Below, piece after piece: positions 44,137-53,071 of a stretch of 64,000 nucleotides of DNA (position 1 is the first letter of the stretch; each line of letters starts with the position of its first letter). The stretch covers positions 186,001 through 250,000 of the forward strand of contig CAVOGE010000007.1 in NCBI GenBank assembly GCA_963695195.1. Direction: 5' to 3'. The position numbers and the translations under genes were made by a program. The notes under the pieces were generated by a model that was not told the origin of the DNA, searched no databases, and saw nothing but the letters and a program-made list of their open reading frames with translations. This DNA comes from CF-167 sp963695195 (lineage in GTDB: Bacteria > Chloroflexota > Limnocylindria > QHBO01).

Positions 44137-44179
44137 TTTCGCAACCCTGTCGGCGGGGCGAATCCGGTACGATGCCGAC

Positions 44180-44851
44180 ATGGGCCAGATGACGCGACTC
44201 CAGACCGCTCCCGGCGACACCGACGCCTACATCGCGTCCGCGCGACCGTCGCCCGGGGCACCCGTCCTGCTCCTCCACGCGTGGTGGGGCCTCAACGACG
44301 TGATGCGCGACCTCGCCGACCGGCTGGCGAGCGACGGCTTCACGGTCATGGCGCCGGACCTCTTCGATGGCGTCGTGCTAGCGACGATCGAGGACGCCGA
44401 TGCGTACACGACGGCGATCGAACAGGGCGCCGGCCGGCCCGGGGGACTGAATCCGGATCGCATCATGGGACGCGTCGAGGCCGCGCTCGACCATCTGCTG
44501 GCCCAGCCGGACGTGCGCGGCGACCGCGCCGCGATCATCGCCCTCAGCTTCGGCGGTTGGTACGGCAGCCACGTCGCGGCCGCGCGATCCGACGTCGCCG
44601 CCTTCGTATCGGTCTACAGCGACGTGTACGAGGGTCCCGGTGGAGCCGCCTACCTCGGCCATTTCGCCGAGGACGACCAGTTCGTCGATTCTCCCGCGAC
44701 GGGCACGTCGCTCCCCGAGGGCAGCGCGGCGCACATCTACCCGGGCATGAAGCACTGGTTCACCGAGCCCGACCGCCCCGAGTTCGACGCCGAGGCGAGC
44801 GAACTGGCCTACGCGCGGACTGTCGAGTTCCTGCGCACGACGCTCGGCTGA
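44180..44851 (+). CDS. Dienelactone hydrolase-family alpha/beta hydrolase
   Basis: 223 residues with the DLH fold: VLLLHAWWGLNDVMRDLADRLA (oxyanion strand), APDLFDG, the nucleophile elbow AIIALSFGGWYG, the acid in FAEDDQFVD and the catalytic His in GMKHWFTEPDR. The nucleophile is Ser instead of the Cys of classical dienelactone hydrolase, so substrate preference may differ. ATG 44180 matches the family start. The frame extends upstream to 44099 through the SOS box, which is unlikely coding. Confidence 0.85.
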   Translation: MGQMTRLQTAPGDTDAYIASARPSPGAPVLLLHAWWGLNDVMRDLADRLASDGFTVMAPDLFDGVVLATIEDADAYTTAIEQGAGRPGGLNPDRIMGRVEAALDHLLAQPDVRGDRAAIIALSFGGWYGSHVAAARSDVAAFVSVYSDVYEGPGGAAYLGHFAEDDQFVDSPATGTSLPEGSAAHIYPGMKHWFTEPDRPEFDAEASELAYARTVEFLRTTLG

Positions 44852-44855
44852 CCGA

Positions 44856-46103
44856 TCAGGCCGGCGTGGGCCGGGACCTGCGAGCGTCCACCACGATGAC
44901 GCTCCCCAGCACCACCGCCAGGGCGGCGGCCACCAGCGACAGGGACGCGTAGGACGCCGCCGCGACCACGTAGCCCGCGCTGAGGCTGGCGACCGCGGCC
45001 ACCGTCCAGACCAGCGCGTCGATGGCCCCCTGGAGGCGGGCGCGCTCACCGGTCGGCGCCTCGGAGGTCAGGAGCGAGCTGCCCGCCACAAAACCCAGGT
45101 TCCAGCCGACTCCGAGAAGGAAGAGCGGAACGGCCAGGACGGCGCCACTGTCGGGGATCACGGCGGCCAGCACCCCTGAGCTCGCCAGCACGGCGAAGCC
45201 GACCAGGACGATGGCGGTCGCCCCGAACCTGTCGGTCAGGCGCCCGGAGAGCGGCGAGAAGGCGAACATCCCGAACGTGTGGGCGCTGATCACGAACCCG
45301 ACCGTTTCGAGCCCATGGTCCATCGAGCGAAGGTGATGCGGGGTCATGACCATGACCAGCGTCATCACCAGCTGGCTGATCACCAGGGCGACCACCGCCG
45401 TGCGACCTCCTGGGCGGCGCAGCAGATCCATCAGCAGCCGTCGTGCCGCAGTCGCGCGCACCCCGGCGGCGCGACGTGGCTCGTCGAGATGCGGCTGCGA
45501 TGGCGCGGACGGCCCGAGGATGGCCACCAGCAGCCCGACGACCAGGAAGACGAGGGCGAGCACGAATCCGCCGCCCAGAGCGGAGAGCCCCAGCGACGGT
45601 GCGAGGGCGCCGGCGGGTCCAACCAGGTTCGGGCCGAGCACCGCGCCGATGGTGCCGCCCCAGACCACCACGCCGAGTGCGCCGGCTCTGCGCGCGGGAG
45701 GGTACAGGTCAGCGGCGGCGTACCGGGACAGGTTCATCGCCGCGTTGCCAAAGCCGAGCGCGGCCAGGGCGACCAGGAGCAGCAGGATCGAGCCACCGAC
45801 CACCGCGACGACAGCCAGCGCACTGCCGACCACCGCGACGCTGATGCCCAAGACGATCCCAGCCCGCCGCCCACGGCGCGCCATGACCGACGAGAGGAGG
45901 GTCGCCGCCAGCGCCGTGCCCCCGACCGCCGTGGCGCTCGGCCAGCCGCTCGATCCGGCAAAGCCGGTGATCTGCGGTGCGGCGAGCGCAGCGACCGTCC
46001 AGGCGGCGATGTAGGCGATGCTGGTCAGGGCGGCGGCGGTGAAGTAGGTCGCCAGCGCCCGCGTCCGGAGACGGTCGATATCGGGCGCGGGCTGGTCGTG
46101 CAT
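44856..46103 (-). CDS. Major facilitator superfamily transporter
   Basis: 415 residues, about 12 hydrophobic segments in two halves separated by a charged loop near residues 195-235 (PSQPHLDEPRRAAGV). MFS loop motifs are seen as VMARRGRRAG between helices 2 and 3 and SGRLTDRFGA in the second half. The substrate cannot be inferred, and drug-efflux-type is plausible. ATG 46103 was chosen for a typical cytoplasmic start (MHDQPAPDIDRLRTRAL). It is divergent from the GNAT gene, 37 bases apart. Confidence 0.85.
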   Translation of the reverse strand: MHDQPAPDIDRLRTRALATYFTAAALTSIAYIAAWTVAALAAPQITGFAGSSGWPSATAVGGTALAATLLSSVMARRGRRAGIVLGISVAVVGSALAVVAVVGGSILLLLVALAALGFGNAAMNLSRYAAADLYPPARRAGALGVVVWGGTIGAVLGPNLVGPAGALAPSLGLSALGGGFVLALVFLVVGLLVAILGPSAPSQPHLDEPRRAAGVRATAARRLLMDLLRRPGGRTAVVALVISQLVMTLVMVMTPHHLRSMDHGLETVGFVISAHTFGMFAFSPLSGRLTDRFGATAIVLVGFAVLASSGVLAAVIPDSGAVLAVPLFLLGVGWNLGFVAGSSLLTSEAPTGERARLQGAIDALVWTVAAVASLSAGYVVAAASYASLSLVAAALAVVLGSVIVVDARRSRPTPA

Positions 46104-46140
46104 CGCGCGGATCATACGCGGCGCTCGCATCGCCTTTGGC

Positions 46141-46701
46141 ATGATGCCGAGCGTGGAGCTCGTGATCCCGACATTGACCACGCAGCGACTCGTTCTGCGG
46201 CCGTTTCGCGAGGAGGACGCCGCCGACCTGTTCGAGCTGTCGCAGGAGCCCGACGTCGTCCGCTTCGTGGGGAACGGGGTGATCCCCACCCGGCAGGACT
46301 GCTGGCGGGCCGTGGCGGGGTGGATCGGCCACTGGGTGCTGCGCGGCTACGGCATGTGGGCGGTAGAGGAGCGCGCGAGCGGGCGCTTCATCGGCCGAAT
46401 TGGGCTGATCAACCCGGTCGGCTGGCCCGGACCGGAGATCGGGTACCTGCTGGGAAAGCCAGCGTGGGGTCGCGGCTACGCCACCGAGGGTGGGCAGGCC
46501 GCCATCGACTGGGGCTTCACGGAGATTGGCTTCGACGAGCTGATCAGCCTGGTCGATCCGGCGAACACCGCCTCGATCGCCGTCGCCACTCGCCTAGGGG
46601 AGAAGCCGCACGGCGAGGTGGAGCTCCTCGGCCACCAGGTCGGCCGGTACGCGATCACCCGCTCCGAGTGGGCTGCGCGACGGATTCGGCCGGCCGAGTG
46701 A
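46141..46701 (+). CDS. GNAT-family N-acetyltransferase (RimJ/RimL type)
   Basis: 186 residues. LTTQRLVLRPFREEDAADLFELSQ is the typical RimJ/RimL start, GRIGLINP and EIGYLLGKPAWGRGYATEGGQAAIDWGF form the acetyl-CoA binding core, and VDPANTASIAVATRLG is the C-terminal GNAT motif B. Acetylates an amino group of a protein or small molecule, with the target unknown. The ATG at 46141 could also be the second ATG two codons on. Confidence 0.88.
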   Translation: MMPSVELVIPTLTTQRLVLRPFREEDAADLFELSQEPDVVRFVGNGVIPTRQDCWRAVAGWIGHWVLRGYGMWAVEERASGRFIGRIGLINPVGWPGPEIGYLLGKPAWGRGYATEGGQAAIDWGFTEIGFDELISLVDPANTASIAVATRLGEKPHGEVELLGHQVGRYAITRSEWAARRIRPAE

Positions 46702-46710
46702 CCTGAACGC

Positions 46711-47623
46711 TCAGGCTCCGGCCACGGCCTCCAGGACCGGGAGATGCTCGGTGGTGCCATCGGGTGCCAGACCGATGACCGCCACGTGGTCGGCGCCGGC
46801 AGCGAACAGCTCGTCAGCGCGCGCACGCAGGACACCGGCGTCGCCCTGCGCCACCATGGCGTCGACCAGACGATCGCTCCCCGGCTTTTCCCAGTCAGCC
46901 GCGACGAACCCCTGCTGCACCCAGCAGGCCTGGTAGTTGGGCGTGCGCAGGTACGGGGCCAGGTAGGCGCGAGCGGTGGCTCGCCCCGCGTCCACATCGG
47001 TGTCCAGGACTGCGGGCATGCTGACCGCCAGCACCGGTCGGGGCCGTGACGCCGAGGCGGCAGCGGCATCCAGCACGCCGCGTGTCCAGGCAACGCGTTC
47101 AGGAGTGACCAGGTACGGGAAGGCGCCATCGGCATCGGTCGCCGCAAGGCCCAGCATCCGCTCCCGGAGTGCGGCGATCAGCACGAGTGGCTCGTCGCCG
47201 CCGTCGATCATCGGTCCGCGATAGACAGCCGACCGATACGCCGCCAGGTACTCGCGCATGCGGGTCAGCGGCCGGTCGTAGGTGTGGCCGCGAAGGCGCT
47301 CGGCGAGGTGTGCGTGCGAGACGCCCAGTCCCAGCACGAATCGTCCGCCCGTCGCCTCGGCCAGCGTCATGGCCGCCATCCGCGTCGTCTGCGCGTCGTG
47401 GCCCCAGATGCTCACGATGCTCGTCCCCAGCCGGATCCGGCTCGTCTCGCCGGCCAGCAGCCCGAGCAGGGTGAACGGCTCGCGGCCGACCGTCTCGGGC
47501 ACCCACAGCGTGTCGTAGCCGAGCTCCTCCACCCGGCGCGCGAACGCCCGCAGCCGCGTCGATCGGCAGCGAGTCGAGGTGGCCCCAGGCACCCAGTCGA
47601 CCAAGGGCTTGTGCGGAGCTCAT
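46711..47623 (-). CDS. LLM-class (F420-dependent type) oxidoreductase, with one +1 frame change
   Basis: Luciferase-like monooxygenase-fold protein. The true N-terminus, MSSAQALGRLGAWGHLDSLPID, lies in one frame, and RLRAFARRVEELGYDTLWVPE and the rest lie in the next. One extra base at about 47555-47560 joins them. Corrected length is about 303. Other family marks: RIRLGTSIVSIWGHDAQTTRMAA, GRFVLGLGVSH. Many such proteins use coenzyme F420, but the cofactor is inferred. Its ATG (47621-47623) overlaps the stop of the RibD-like reductase, supporting both the start and an operon. Confidence 0.83.
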
Positions 47624-48411
47624 GAGCCGATGCTACCGAACCGGTACCGCAGGAACAGCTCGTCCTCGAACCGGTGCACGCTCACCAGCTCACCCTCGCG
47701 CGGATGCTCGGCCCACGGCGAGCCGCCGGGGATGGGCGCGATCATCGGCAGCGCGTTGGTCCCAGTAAGCCGCGCCCCAACAGTCCAGTACAGCTCGTCG
47801 ATCAGCCCCTCGGCCAGGAAGGCCGCGTTCAGATGCGGCCCACCCTCCAGCAGGACCGATGCGCAGCCGGCCGCCGCGATGCGCTCGAGCAGCCACGCCG
47901 GCTGCGGGATGGCTGTCGGCGCGACCCACATCTCGACACCGGGGAGTGGCGCGGTTGCATACGGGCTGTCGGTGCCCACCGCAAGCGTGCGCGGCTGGTC
48001 GTCGTAGGCGAAGAAGCGGCGGTCCGTCGGAACCCGCCCCCCGCCGGCGATCAGCACGGCCAGCGGCTGCGCCGTCCGGCCGGCCGCCATTCGCCGCTCT
48101 GCCGCCGCGTGGCCCAGATGCGAGTAGAAATCGTCGGCGCGCAGCGTTCCGACGCCACTGGCGATCGCGTCGTAGGCGGCGCGATAGTGCTGCATCAGCT
48201 CACGGTCGGCGCGGCCGGAGAGACGCTCCGAGGTTCCGGCCAGCTGCGCGCGGCCATCGATGCTGGTCACCATGTTGACCCCCACCAGCAGGCGACCCGC
48301 GGGAGCCGGCGGCAGCACGATGTCACCGAACGCCTCGTCGAGCGTCAGGCTGGTGGCAGGGTCTGGCCAGAGGCGGTCGACCGAGTACGATGGCCGCGAT
48401 GAGGACTGCAC
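47620..48411 (-). CDS. RibD C-terminal/dihydrofolate reductase-fold NAD(P)H reductase
   Basis: 263 residues of the RibD_C (pyrimidine reductase-like) family. VGVNMVTSIDGRAQLAG, DAIASGVGTLRADD and ASVLLEGGPHLNAAFLAEGLIDELYWTVG are the family blocks for NADPH binding and the active site. There is no deaminase domain and no riboflavin gene nearby, so it may reduce another pyrimidine- or lactam-like substrate. GTG start, 28 bases from a divergent small gene. It is coupled to the LLM oxidoreductase. Confidence 0.85.
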   Translation of the reverse strand: MQSSSRPSYSVDRLWPDPATSLTLDEAFGDIVLPPAPAGRLLVGVNMVTSIDGRAQLAGTSERLSGRADRELMQHYRAAYDAIASGVGTLRADDFYSHLGHAAAERRMAAGRTAQPLAVLIAGGGRVPTDRRFFAYDDQPRTLAVGTDSPYATAPLPGVEMWVAPTAIPQPAWLLERIAAAGCASVLLEGGPHLNAAFLAEGLIDELYWTVGARLTGTNALPMIAPIPGGSPWAEHPREGELVSVHRFEDELFLRYRFGSIGS

Positions 48412-48439
48412 GACGCCACAGTAGCGTCCGGCGCGCCCG

Positions 48440-48868
48440 TTGAGCGCCGAGCCGCGAGCCCACCGGGGAAGGTGGATCGCCGTCGCAATCCTGGTGGTGG
48501 CGATCTCACCGGTCGTGGTGGCGGAAGCACTGGCACGGGATGCAACCCCGCCCGCCGAGCTGTCGGCGCCACTGGATAGCGCGAACCGAATCCTGGCGGG
48601 GCAATTCGACCTGATACCACTTGTGCAACGCGTCCGCTATGTGGATATGGAGTACCGCACCACCGACGACCTGGTGGTCCTCTACTTCGAGATTCGCGCC
48701 TACCCGTACCTGTGGAGCAGAGAGGCGTTCCTCGTGTCGCGCTGCATGCCGCTGGCCGACTTCACCGCGGACAGCTTCGCGGGCATGGGCGGTGGATACG
48801 TGCAGTCGAGCCGTGCCTCGGATCCTGAACTCGTCCACCTCCGCGGCCCCGCTCAGGGCACCTGCTAG
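48440..48868 (+). CDS. Small exported or membrane-anchored protein, function unknown
   Basis: 142 residues from a TTG. A basic N-terminus (RAHRGRW) and one hydrophobic segment (about 11-30, IAVAILVVAISPVVVAEAL) suggest a signal anchor. The rest (VRYVDMEYRTTDDLVVLYFEIRAYPYLW) is a compact beta-like region with a Cys near residue 102 and a C-terminal Cys. No family recognised. It ends 4 bases before the end of the convergent imuB. Confidence 0.55.
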   Translation: MSAEPRAHRGRWIAVAILVVAISPVVVAEALARDATPPAELSAPLDSANRILAGQFDLIPLVQRVRYVDMEYRTTDDLVVLYFEIRAYPYLWSREAFLVSRCMPLADFTADSFAGMGGGYVQSSRASDPELVHLRGPAQGTC

Positions 48869-48872
48869 GGAC

Positions 48873-50231
48873 CTAGTCGAACACACGCTCCAGGTGCCAG
48901 GTGCCGCGCATCTCGTCGAGGTAGACGGTGCACAGCAGCCCGTCGCGGGTGACCAGCTTGAAGTAGGCGCGGGCGGTGGGCGTGCGCCACCAGTCGTCGT
49001 CCACCCGCCAGCGGTTGCAGATCCCCACCTCGCCATGGGTGGTGCCGTCCAGGCGAAGGCGCAGCGGCGTGCCGAGTTCATCGGTGTCGACCTGGATGAG
49101 CGGATGGTCGAGGTACAGGCGCGTCACAGCTTCACTAGGCTGGCCCGATGCTCGGGCAGCGACGCGCTCGGCCGGTCGTGGCTGGCCCGCCACAGGCGGC
49201 CCTCCCCGAAGCGCATGGTCAACCGCTCCAGCGACCAGCGCAGCTCCTCCCAGCGCCCGACCCGCGCCTCGAAGGCCGGCAGCTGCCTGGTGGCGGGGTT
49301 CGCCAGCCGGTCGAAGGCAAGACCGATGGCCACGATCCGTGGCTCCTCCTCCGCTTCCGTGGCTGGTTGCCGGGTTGACTGCCGGGCACGGGCGGCCTGC
49401 TCCAGGCGACCGATGAGCAGTCGCGCGATCCAGTCCGGCTCCAGCACCGGCTCGGGGAGCGCCAGCTCGATGCGGAGGTCGGGGGCGTCCTCCAGGCGTC
49501 AGTCGCAGCGATGCGCGGCCGGGCGCCAGGTGACGGGCACGCAGCGTGTCACACAGCTCCGCGGCAAGGCGGCGGAGGGTGAGGGCCATCTCGGTGAGCC
49601 CCTCCGCCGGCGGCTCGAAGACGGCTTGGGCGTTGAGTCGCTCAGGCCGACGCCGCGGGACGAGCGGGCGCGGATCGATGCCGCGGGCCAGCTGCTGGAG
49701 CCGCTCGCCGGGCGCACCGAACTGCGCGCCCACCGCGGACCGCGGGAGCGCGGCCAGCTGCCCCATGGCGGTCAGCCCGAAGAGCGCGAAGCGCTGCCGC
49801 GTGGCCTCGTCCGCGGGGAGCACATCGAGGGAGAGTGGCGCCAGGGCGGTGCGGGCGGCGGTTGCCCCGGCGGGGAGCGCGTGGAAGGCGGCCGGGGTAT
49901 CGGGCGTGGAGGGGCGCGCCAGGCGCGCGGCCAGGACCGCCAGCCAGCGGTTGTCCCCGGCCCCGGCACGCACCGGGAGCGGGGTGACCTGGCGCGCCAG
50001 TGCCACCGCCCGCGTGGCGACGCGCCGCTCGTCGCCGAGCAGCGGTTCGAGGCCCGTGATATCGAGAAGCGCCACTCCCCGGCCAACCGCCTCGATCCTC
50101 GGGGAGAGGTCGTCGAGGCGGTCCAGGATGGCGTCGAGGGTCGTGGGCGTGGCGTCCGTGGCATCGGGCCCGTCAGGGGCACGCATCGCCGGCCAGACGA
50201 GCGCCAGCAGCCGCGTCCTTGTCCGTGTCAT
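48873..50231 (-). CDS. imuB: ImuB-like Y-family polymerase-related protein, with two compensating frame changes
   Basis: About 452 codons once corrected. The N part (RLLALVWPAMR, EAVGRGVALLDITGLEPLLG, ARPSTPDTPAAFHALP) fits ImuB, the catalytically inactive Y-family bridge between DnaE2 and the beta clamp. One extra base near 49492-49502 moves the frame to LEDAPDLRIELALPEPVLEPDW through RASHDRPSASLPEHRASLVKL. A missing base near 49124-49130 returns to the frame ending TPTARAYFKLVTRDGLLC and WHLERVFD. Start ATG 50231. It is 234 bases after imuA, with an inverted-repeat element in between. Confidence 0.78.
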   Translation of the reverse strand: MTRTRTRLLALVWPAMRAPDGPDATDATPTTLDAILDRLDDLSPRIEAVGRGVALLDITGLEPLLGDERRVATRAVALARQVTPLPVRAGAGDNRWLAVLAARLARPSTPDTPAAFHALPAGATAARTALAPLSLDVLPADEATRQRFALFGLTAMGQLAALPRSAVGAQFGAPGERLQQLARGIDPRPLVPRRRPERLNAQAVFEPPAEGLTEMALTLRRLAAELCDTLRARHLAPGRASLRLTPGGRPRPPHRAGAPRAGAGAGLDRATAHRSPGAGRPCPAVNPATSHGSGGGATDRGHRSCLRPAGEPRHQAAAGLRGAGRALGGAALVAGAVDHALRGGPPVAGQPRPAERVAARASGQPSEAVTRLYLDHPLIQVDTDELGTPLRLRLDGTTHGEVGICNRWRVDDDWWRTPTARAYFKLVTRDGLLCTVYLDEMRGTWHLERVFD

Positions 50232-50279
50232 GTGGTCGCTCCCTGCCAGGGCCGCTCCCAGCCGCCGTGTTCCACCGGG

Positions 50280-50418
50280 CGGATCCAACGATCAAGGATC
50301 GGCCGAATTGGGCCGTTTTGGGCCCGATCTGAGCCAGTTTCAGGCCGATAGTTGCACCGGACGGGAATACCAATCAGGGACTGCCCCGGTTTCCGCCCAT
50401 CCTTGATCGTTAGATCCG
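50280..50418. mobile_element. MITE-like 139-bp element with 20-bp inverted ends between imuA and imuB
   Basis: CGGATCCAACGATCAAGGAT at 50280-50299 is inverted at 50399-50418 with a single mismatch. The interior has shorter palindromes (GGGCCGTTTTGGGCCC). It fills most of the gap between imuA and imuB, genes that are normally adjacent or overlapping, so it probably inserted there. It could act as a hairpin in the transcript and reduce read-through from the SOS promoter. Confidence 0.7.
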
Positions 50419-50465
50419 TGGGGCGCAACAGCACGTGAGGCAGGCGGGAACGGGTCACGGGACGC

Positions 50466-51251
50466 TCAGGCGGAGACGACGCGGAGCGCCGAGACGAGTT
50501 CGGCGGCGGGAGCCACTTCCCGGGGAGTGGCGGTGGAGCGCAGGAGCGGATCGATCCGGCGCCCCTCGCCGAACCACAGGTCCAGCTCGGCGCGGCCACC
50601 GGGGAGGGCCCAGCGGTGACGGCTCACCGTCGCCTCTACCCGCTGACCGACCAGGTCCTCCCCCACCGCCAGCCAGGCGAGACGCTGGAGCGCCACCCGG
50701 ACCCCGGCCGCACGACTGACCGCCTCGGCGCCGCGCGGCCCGGACAGCAGCAGGGCCGTACTCGAGGCGCGCAGCAGCAGGTCGGCCAGTCGATCGGCGA
50801 GGCGCTCGAGGCCGCGCGGCGGAGGGGCATCGGCCAGGTCCACGACGAGCAGGTCGATGAGGCGGCTGCGGGCCAGCCAGCCGGCCAGCTCCAGTGCCTC
50901 GGCGGGGTCGGTGGGACGGACGACCAGCAGCCATTCCAGCGAGACGCCCAGCCGGGCAGCGGTCGACGGGTCGAGGCGGCCGAACGGATCGAGCCAGGCG
51001 ACCAGCCCCCCGTCGGCCTGGCAGGCGGCCAGCGAGCCGAGCGCCAGGCTGGTGGCCCCGCTGCCGGTCGGGGCGTCGAGCAGGGCCAGGGCGCCGCGCG
51101 GCCAACCGCCGCTGCGCAGCGCGGCATCGAGCCCGGGCTGACCGGTGGGAAGGGGGTCGGCGGCGACCATCGGTCCGGGATCCACCCCGCGTCGCAGCCC
51201 GCGATCACGCAGCGATTCGAGCAGTTCGGGGAGGGATTGGGCAACGTTCAT
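50466..51251 (-). CDS. imuA: ImuA-like RecA-fold SOS mutagenesis protein
   Basis: 261 residues with a RecA-like core: LPTGQPGLDAALRSGGWPRGALALLDAPTGSGATSLALGSL is the ImuA version of the Walker A region, followed by GGLVAWLDPFGRLDPSTAARLGVSLEWLLVVRP and the Walker B-like LIDLLVVDLADAP. ImuA supports DnaE2/ImuB translesion synthesis. The frame is intact, unlike imuB and dnaE2. ATG 51251 is 14 bases downstream of a perfect SOS box. No other SOS regulator gene is in the window. Confidence 0.85.
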   Translation of the reverse strand: MNVAQSLPELLESLRDRGLRRGVDPGPMVAADPLPTGQPGLDAALRSGGWPRGALALLDAPTGSGATSLALGSLAACQADGGLVAWLDPFGRLDPSTAARLGVSLEWLLVVRPTDPAEALELAGWLARSRLIDLLVVDLADAPPPRGLERLADRLADLLLRASSTALLLSGPRGAEAVSRAAGVRVALQRLAWLAVGEDLVGQRVEATVSRHRWALPGGRAELDLWFGEGRRIDPLLRSTATPREVAPAAELVSALRVVSA

Positions 51252-51265
51252 GGCCCAACCGATGA

Positions 51266-51281
51266 TAGAACAGATGTTCTA
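51266..51281. promoter_or_regulatory. SOS (LexA-type) box before imuA
   Basis: TAGAACAGATGTTCTA, a perfect 16-base palindrome with the GAAC-N4-GTTC core of Gram-positive-type LexA operators. It has the same 14-base distance to the start codon as the two dnaE2-type boxes. Confidence 0.88.
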
Positions 51282-51316
51282 GTTTGGGAAGCCCCTTTCG
51301 AGGGCGGCGGCCACGC

Positions 51317-52111
51317 TCAGACGCGAAGGTCGCGCCGGTTGAAGCCGATCACCGCCAACACCACCAGCACCAGGCTCGCCCCGGCCAGGATGCCGGCGTG
51401 GAGCGGGTCGAGCCCGTTCCGCAGCGGATCGGCCTCGTAGTAGAAGTAGAACGGCGAGATACGCGCCACCGGCTCGAGGAACTCGACCAGCGCAGCCAGC
51501 GACTGCACCAGGTACGCCGCGATCCCGACAGCTGCCGCGATGCCGATGCTCAGCCCGCGCGACCCCGCACTGGCCCCCACCGCCAGCGCCAGGGCACCCA
51601 TCAGGAATCCGAACAGGATGGCGCTGACGATCACCTCCGCCAGCCGGCCGGCGCTGATCTCCATGTCGACCAGCAGCGCTCCGGCCATGGTCACCGCCCA
51701 CAGCACGGCCCCGATGATGACCAGTCCCGCCAGCATGGCCGCCGCCTTCTCGAGCAGGACGCGGGTCCGGCTGACCGGGTTGGCGAGGAGCATGTCGAGC
51801 GTCCCGGTCTCCTCCTCGCCGGCGATGGCGGCCGCACCGGCCCCCACGGCGTAGAAGAGGAAGAGGAGCGGCACGATGGAGCCGAAGAGCTGGCTGTTGA
51901 GGTAGCCCGCTGGCGAGATCAGATCGGTCTCACCGATGAGCGCCAGCACCGCGTCCGGCAGGCTCTCCATGAACTGGTTCAGCTCGGGGTTGTCGCGGAT
52001 GGCGGGGTAGGAGCCGACCGTCAGGAACGCGAGCGCGGCGATCCCCAGGTTCCAGAAGAGGAGGCCCCGCCAGCTGTCGCGCAGCACCTTGGTGGCGATG
52101 GTGCGCAGCAT
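51317..52111 (-). CDS. ABC-2 type transporter permease
   Basis: 264 residues with about six hydrophobic segments: LLFWNLGIAALAFLTV, IVPLLFLFYAVGAGAAAIAGEEE (the ABC-2 permease EE motif followed by TGTLDMLLANPVSRTRVLLEK), AGLVIIGAVLWAVTMAGALLV, GFLMGALALAVGASAG and LVLVVLAVIGFNRRDL. Together with the upstream ATPase it forms an exporter of unknown substrate. The ATG at 52111 overlaps the ATPase stop. Confidence 0.88.
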   Translation of the reverse strand: MLRTIATKVLRDSWRGLLFWNLGIAALAFLTVGSYPAIRDNPELNQFMESLPDAVLALIGETDLISPAGYLNSQLFGSIVPLLFLFYAVGAGAAAIAGEEETGTLDMLLANPVSRTRVLLEKAAAMLAGLVIIGAVLWAVTMAGALLVDMEISAGRLAEVIVSAILFGFLMGALALAVGASAGSRGLSIGIAAAVGIAAYLVQSLAALVEFLEPVARISPFYFYYEADPLRNGLDPLHAGILAGASLVLVVLAVIGFNRRDLRV

Positions 52112-53071
52112 CACCTGTCCTCCGCCGCCATGCCGGCGGGCACCCGTGGTGGTGCTGGGGCTTCGGTATCGGTATCGTCGTGGTAGTAGGTCAGGAAGAC
52201 CTCCTCGAGGTCCTGCTCGCGGCTGATCACGTTCTCGACGCGGTAGCGGCTGGCGACCTTGATGATGTCGTCGACCATCCCCTCGACCACCAGCTCGAGC
52301 ATCGAATTCTCGGCGCGAACGCCTCGCACCGATGGCAGCCGGCTGAATTCCTGAGGCGACACCGGGGCCGAGAAGTACAGCTCGATCTTGCGGAGCGCCT
52401 GCGCCTTCAGTTCCGCCAAGCCCGGAGATCACGACCGGGTGACCCTGGCGCAGGATCGCCACGCGGTCGGCCGTGTGCTCCACCTCGGCAAGGACGTGCG
52501 AACTGAGGAAGACGGTCCGTCCATCGGCGCGCACCTCGCGCAGGATCCGGTAGAACTCCTGCTGGACGAGCGGGTCGAGACCGGTGCTCGGCTCGTCGAG
52601 GATAGCCAGCGCAGGCCGATGCATGAGTGCCTGCACGATCCCCACTTTCTGCTTGTTGCCGCGCGACAGGGAGCGGATCGGCCGCGAGAGATCGGCCTCG
52701 AGGCGCTCGGCGAGGGCATCGGCGTCGCCCAGGTCCGGCATGCCGCGCAGGTAGGCGAAGTAGCGAAGCATGTCGCGCCCGGTCATGCGCTCGTAGAGGG
52801 CCATCTCGCCGGGCAGGAAGCCGATCTGTCGCTTCAGTTCGAGCGGTGCGTCGTGCGCATCGTGCCCGAGCACTTCGGCCGTGCCACTGGTCGGCCTGAT
52901 CAGGTCGAGCAGCAGGCGGATGGTGGTCGACTTGCCCGAGCCGTTGGGTCCGAGGTAGCCGAAGATCTCGCCGGCGTGAACCTCGAGATCCACGTCCACG
53001 ATCCCGCGCTTGGTGCCATACGACTTGGTCAGTCCGCGCGTGCGGACGACGGCGCCGTTCGACTCGGTCAT
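52111..53071 (-). CDS. ABC transporter ATP-binding protein, with one +1 frame change
   Basis: ABC-2-type ATPase: Walker A GPNGSGKST (about 41-49), Q-loop region IGFLPGEMALYERMT, signature SLSRGNKQKVGIVQAL, Walker B LAILDEPSTGLDP and H-loop SSHVLAEVEH. After HPVVISG one extra base at about 52418-52424 moves the frame to LAELKAQALRKIELYF and the C-terminal domain ending MAAEDR, overlapping the permease start. Corrected length about 319, normal. Uncorrected, the frame runs on into the permease as a spurious fusion, which I reject. Confidence 0.9.

Noticed and set aside
51317..53071. Single 584-residue ABC ATPase-permease fusion frame
   Set aside because: The middle part is a frame-shifted reading. 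The true ATPase C-terminus is in another frame and overlaps the permease ATG, the usual two-gene layout.
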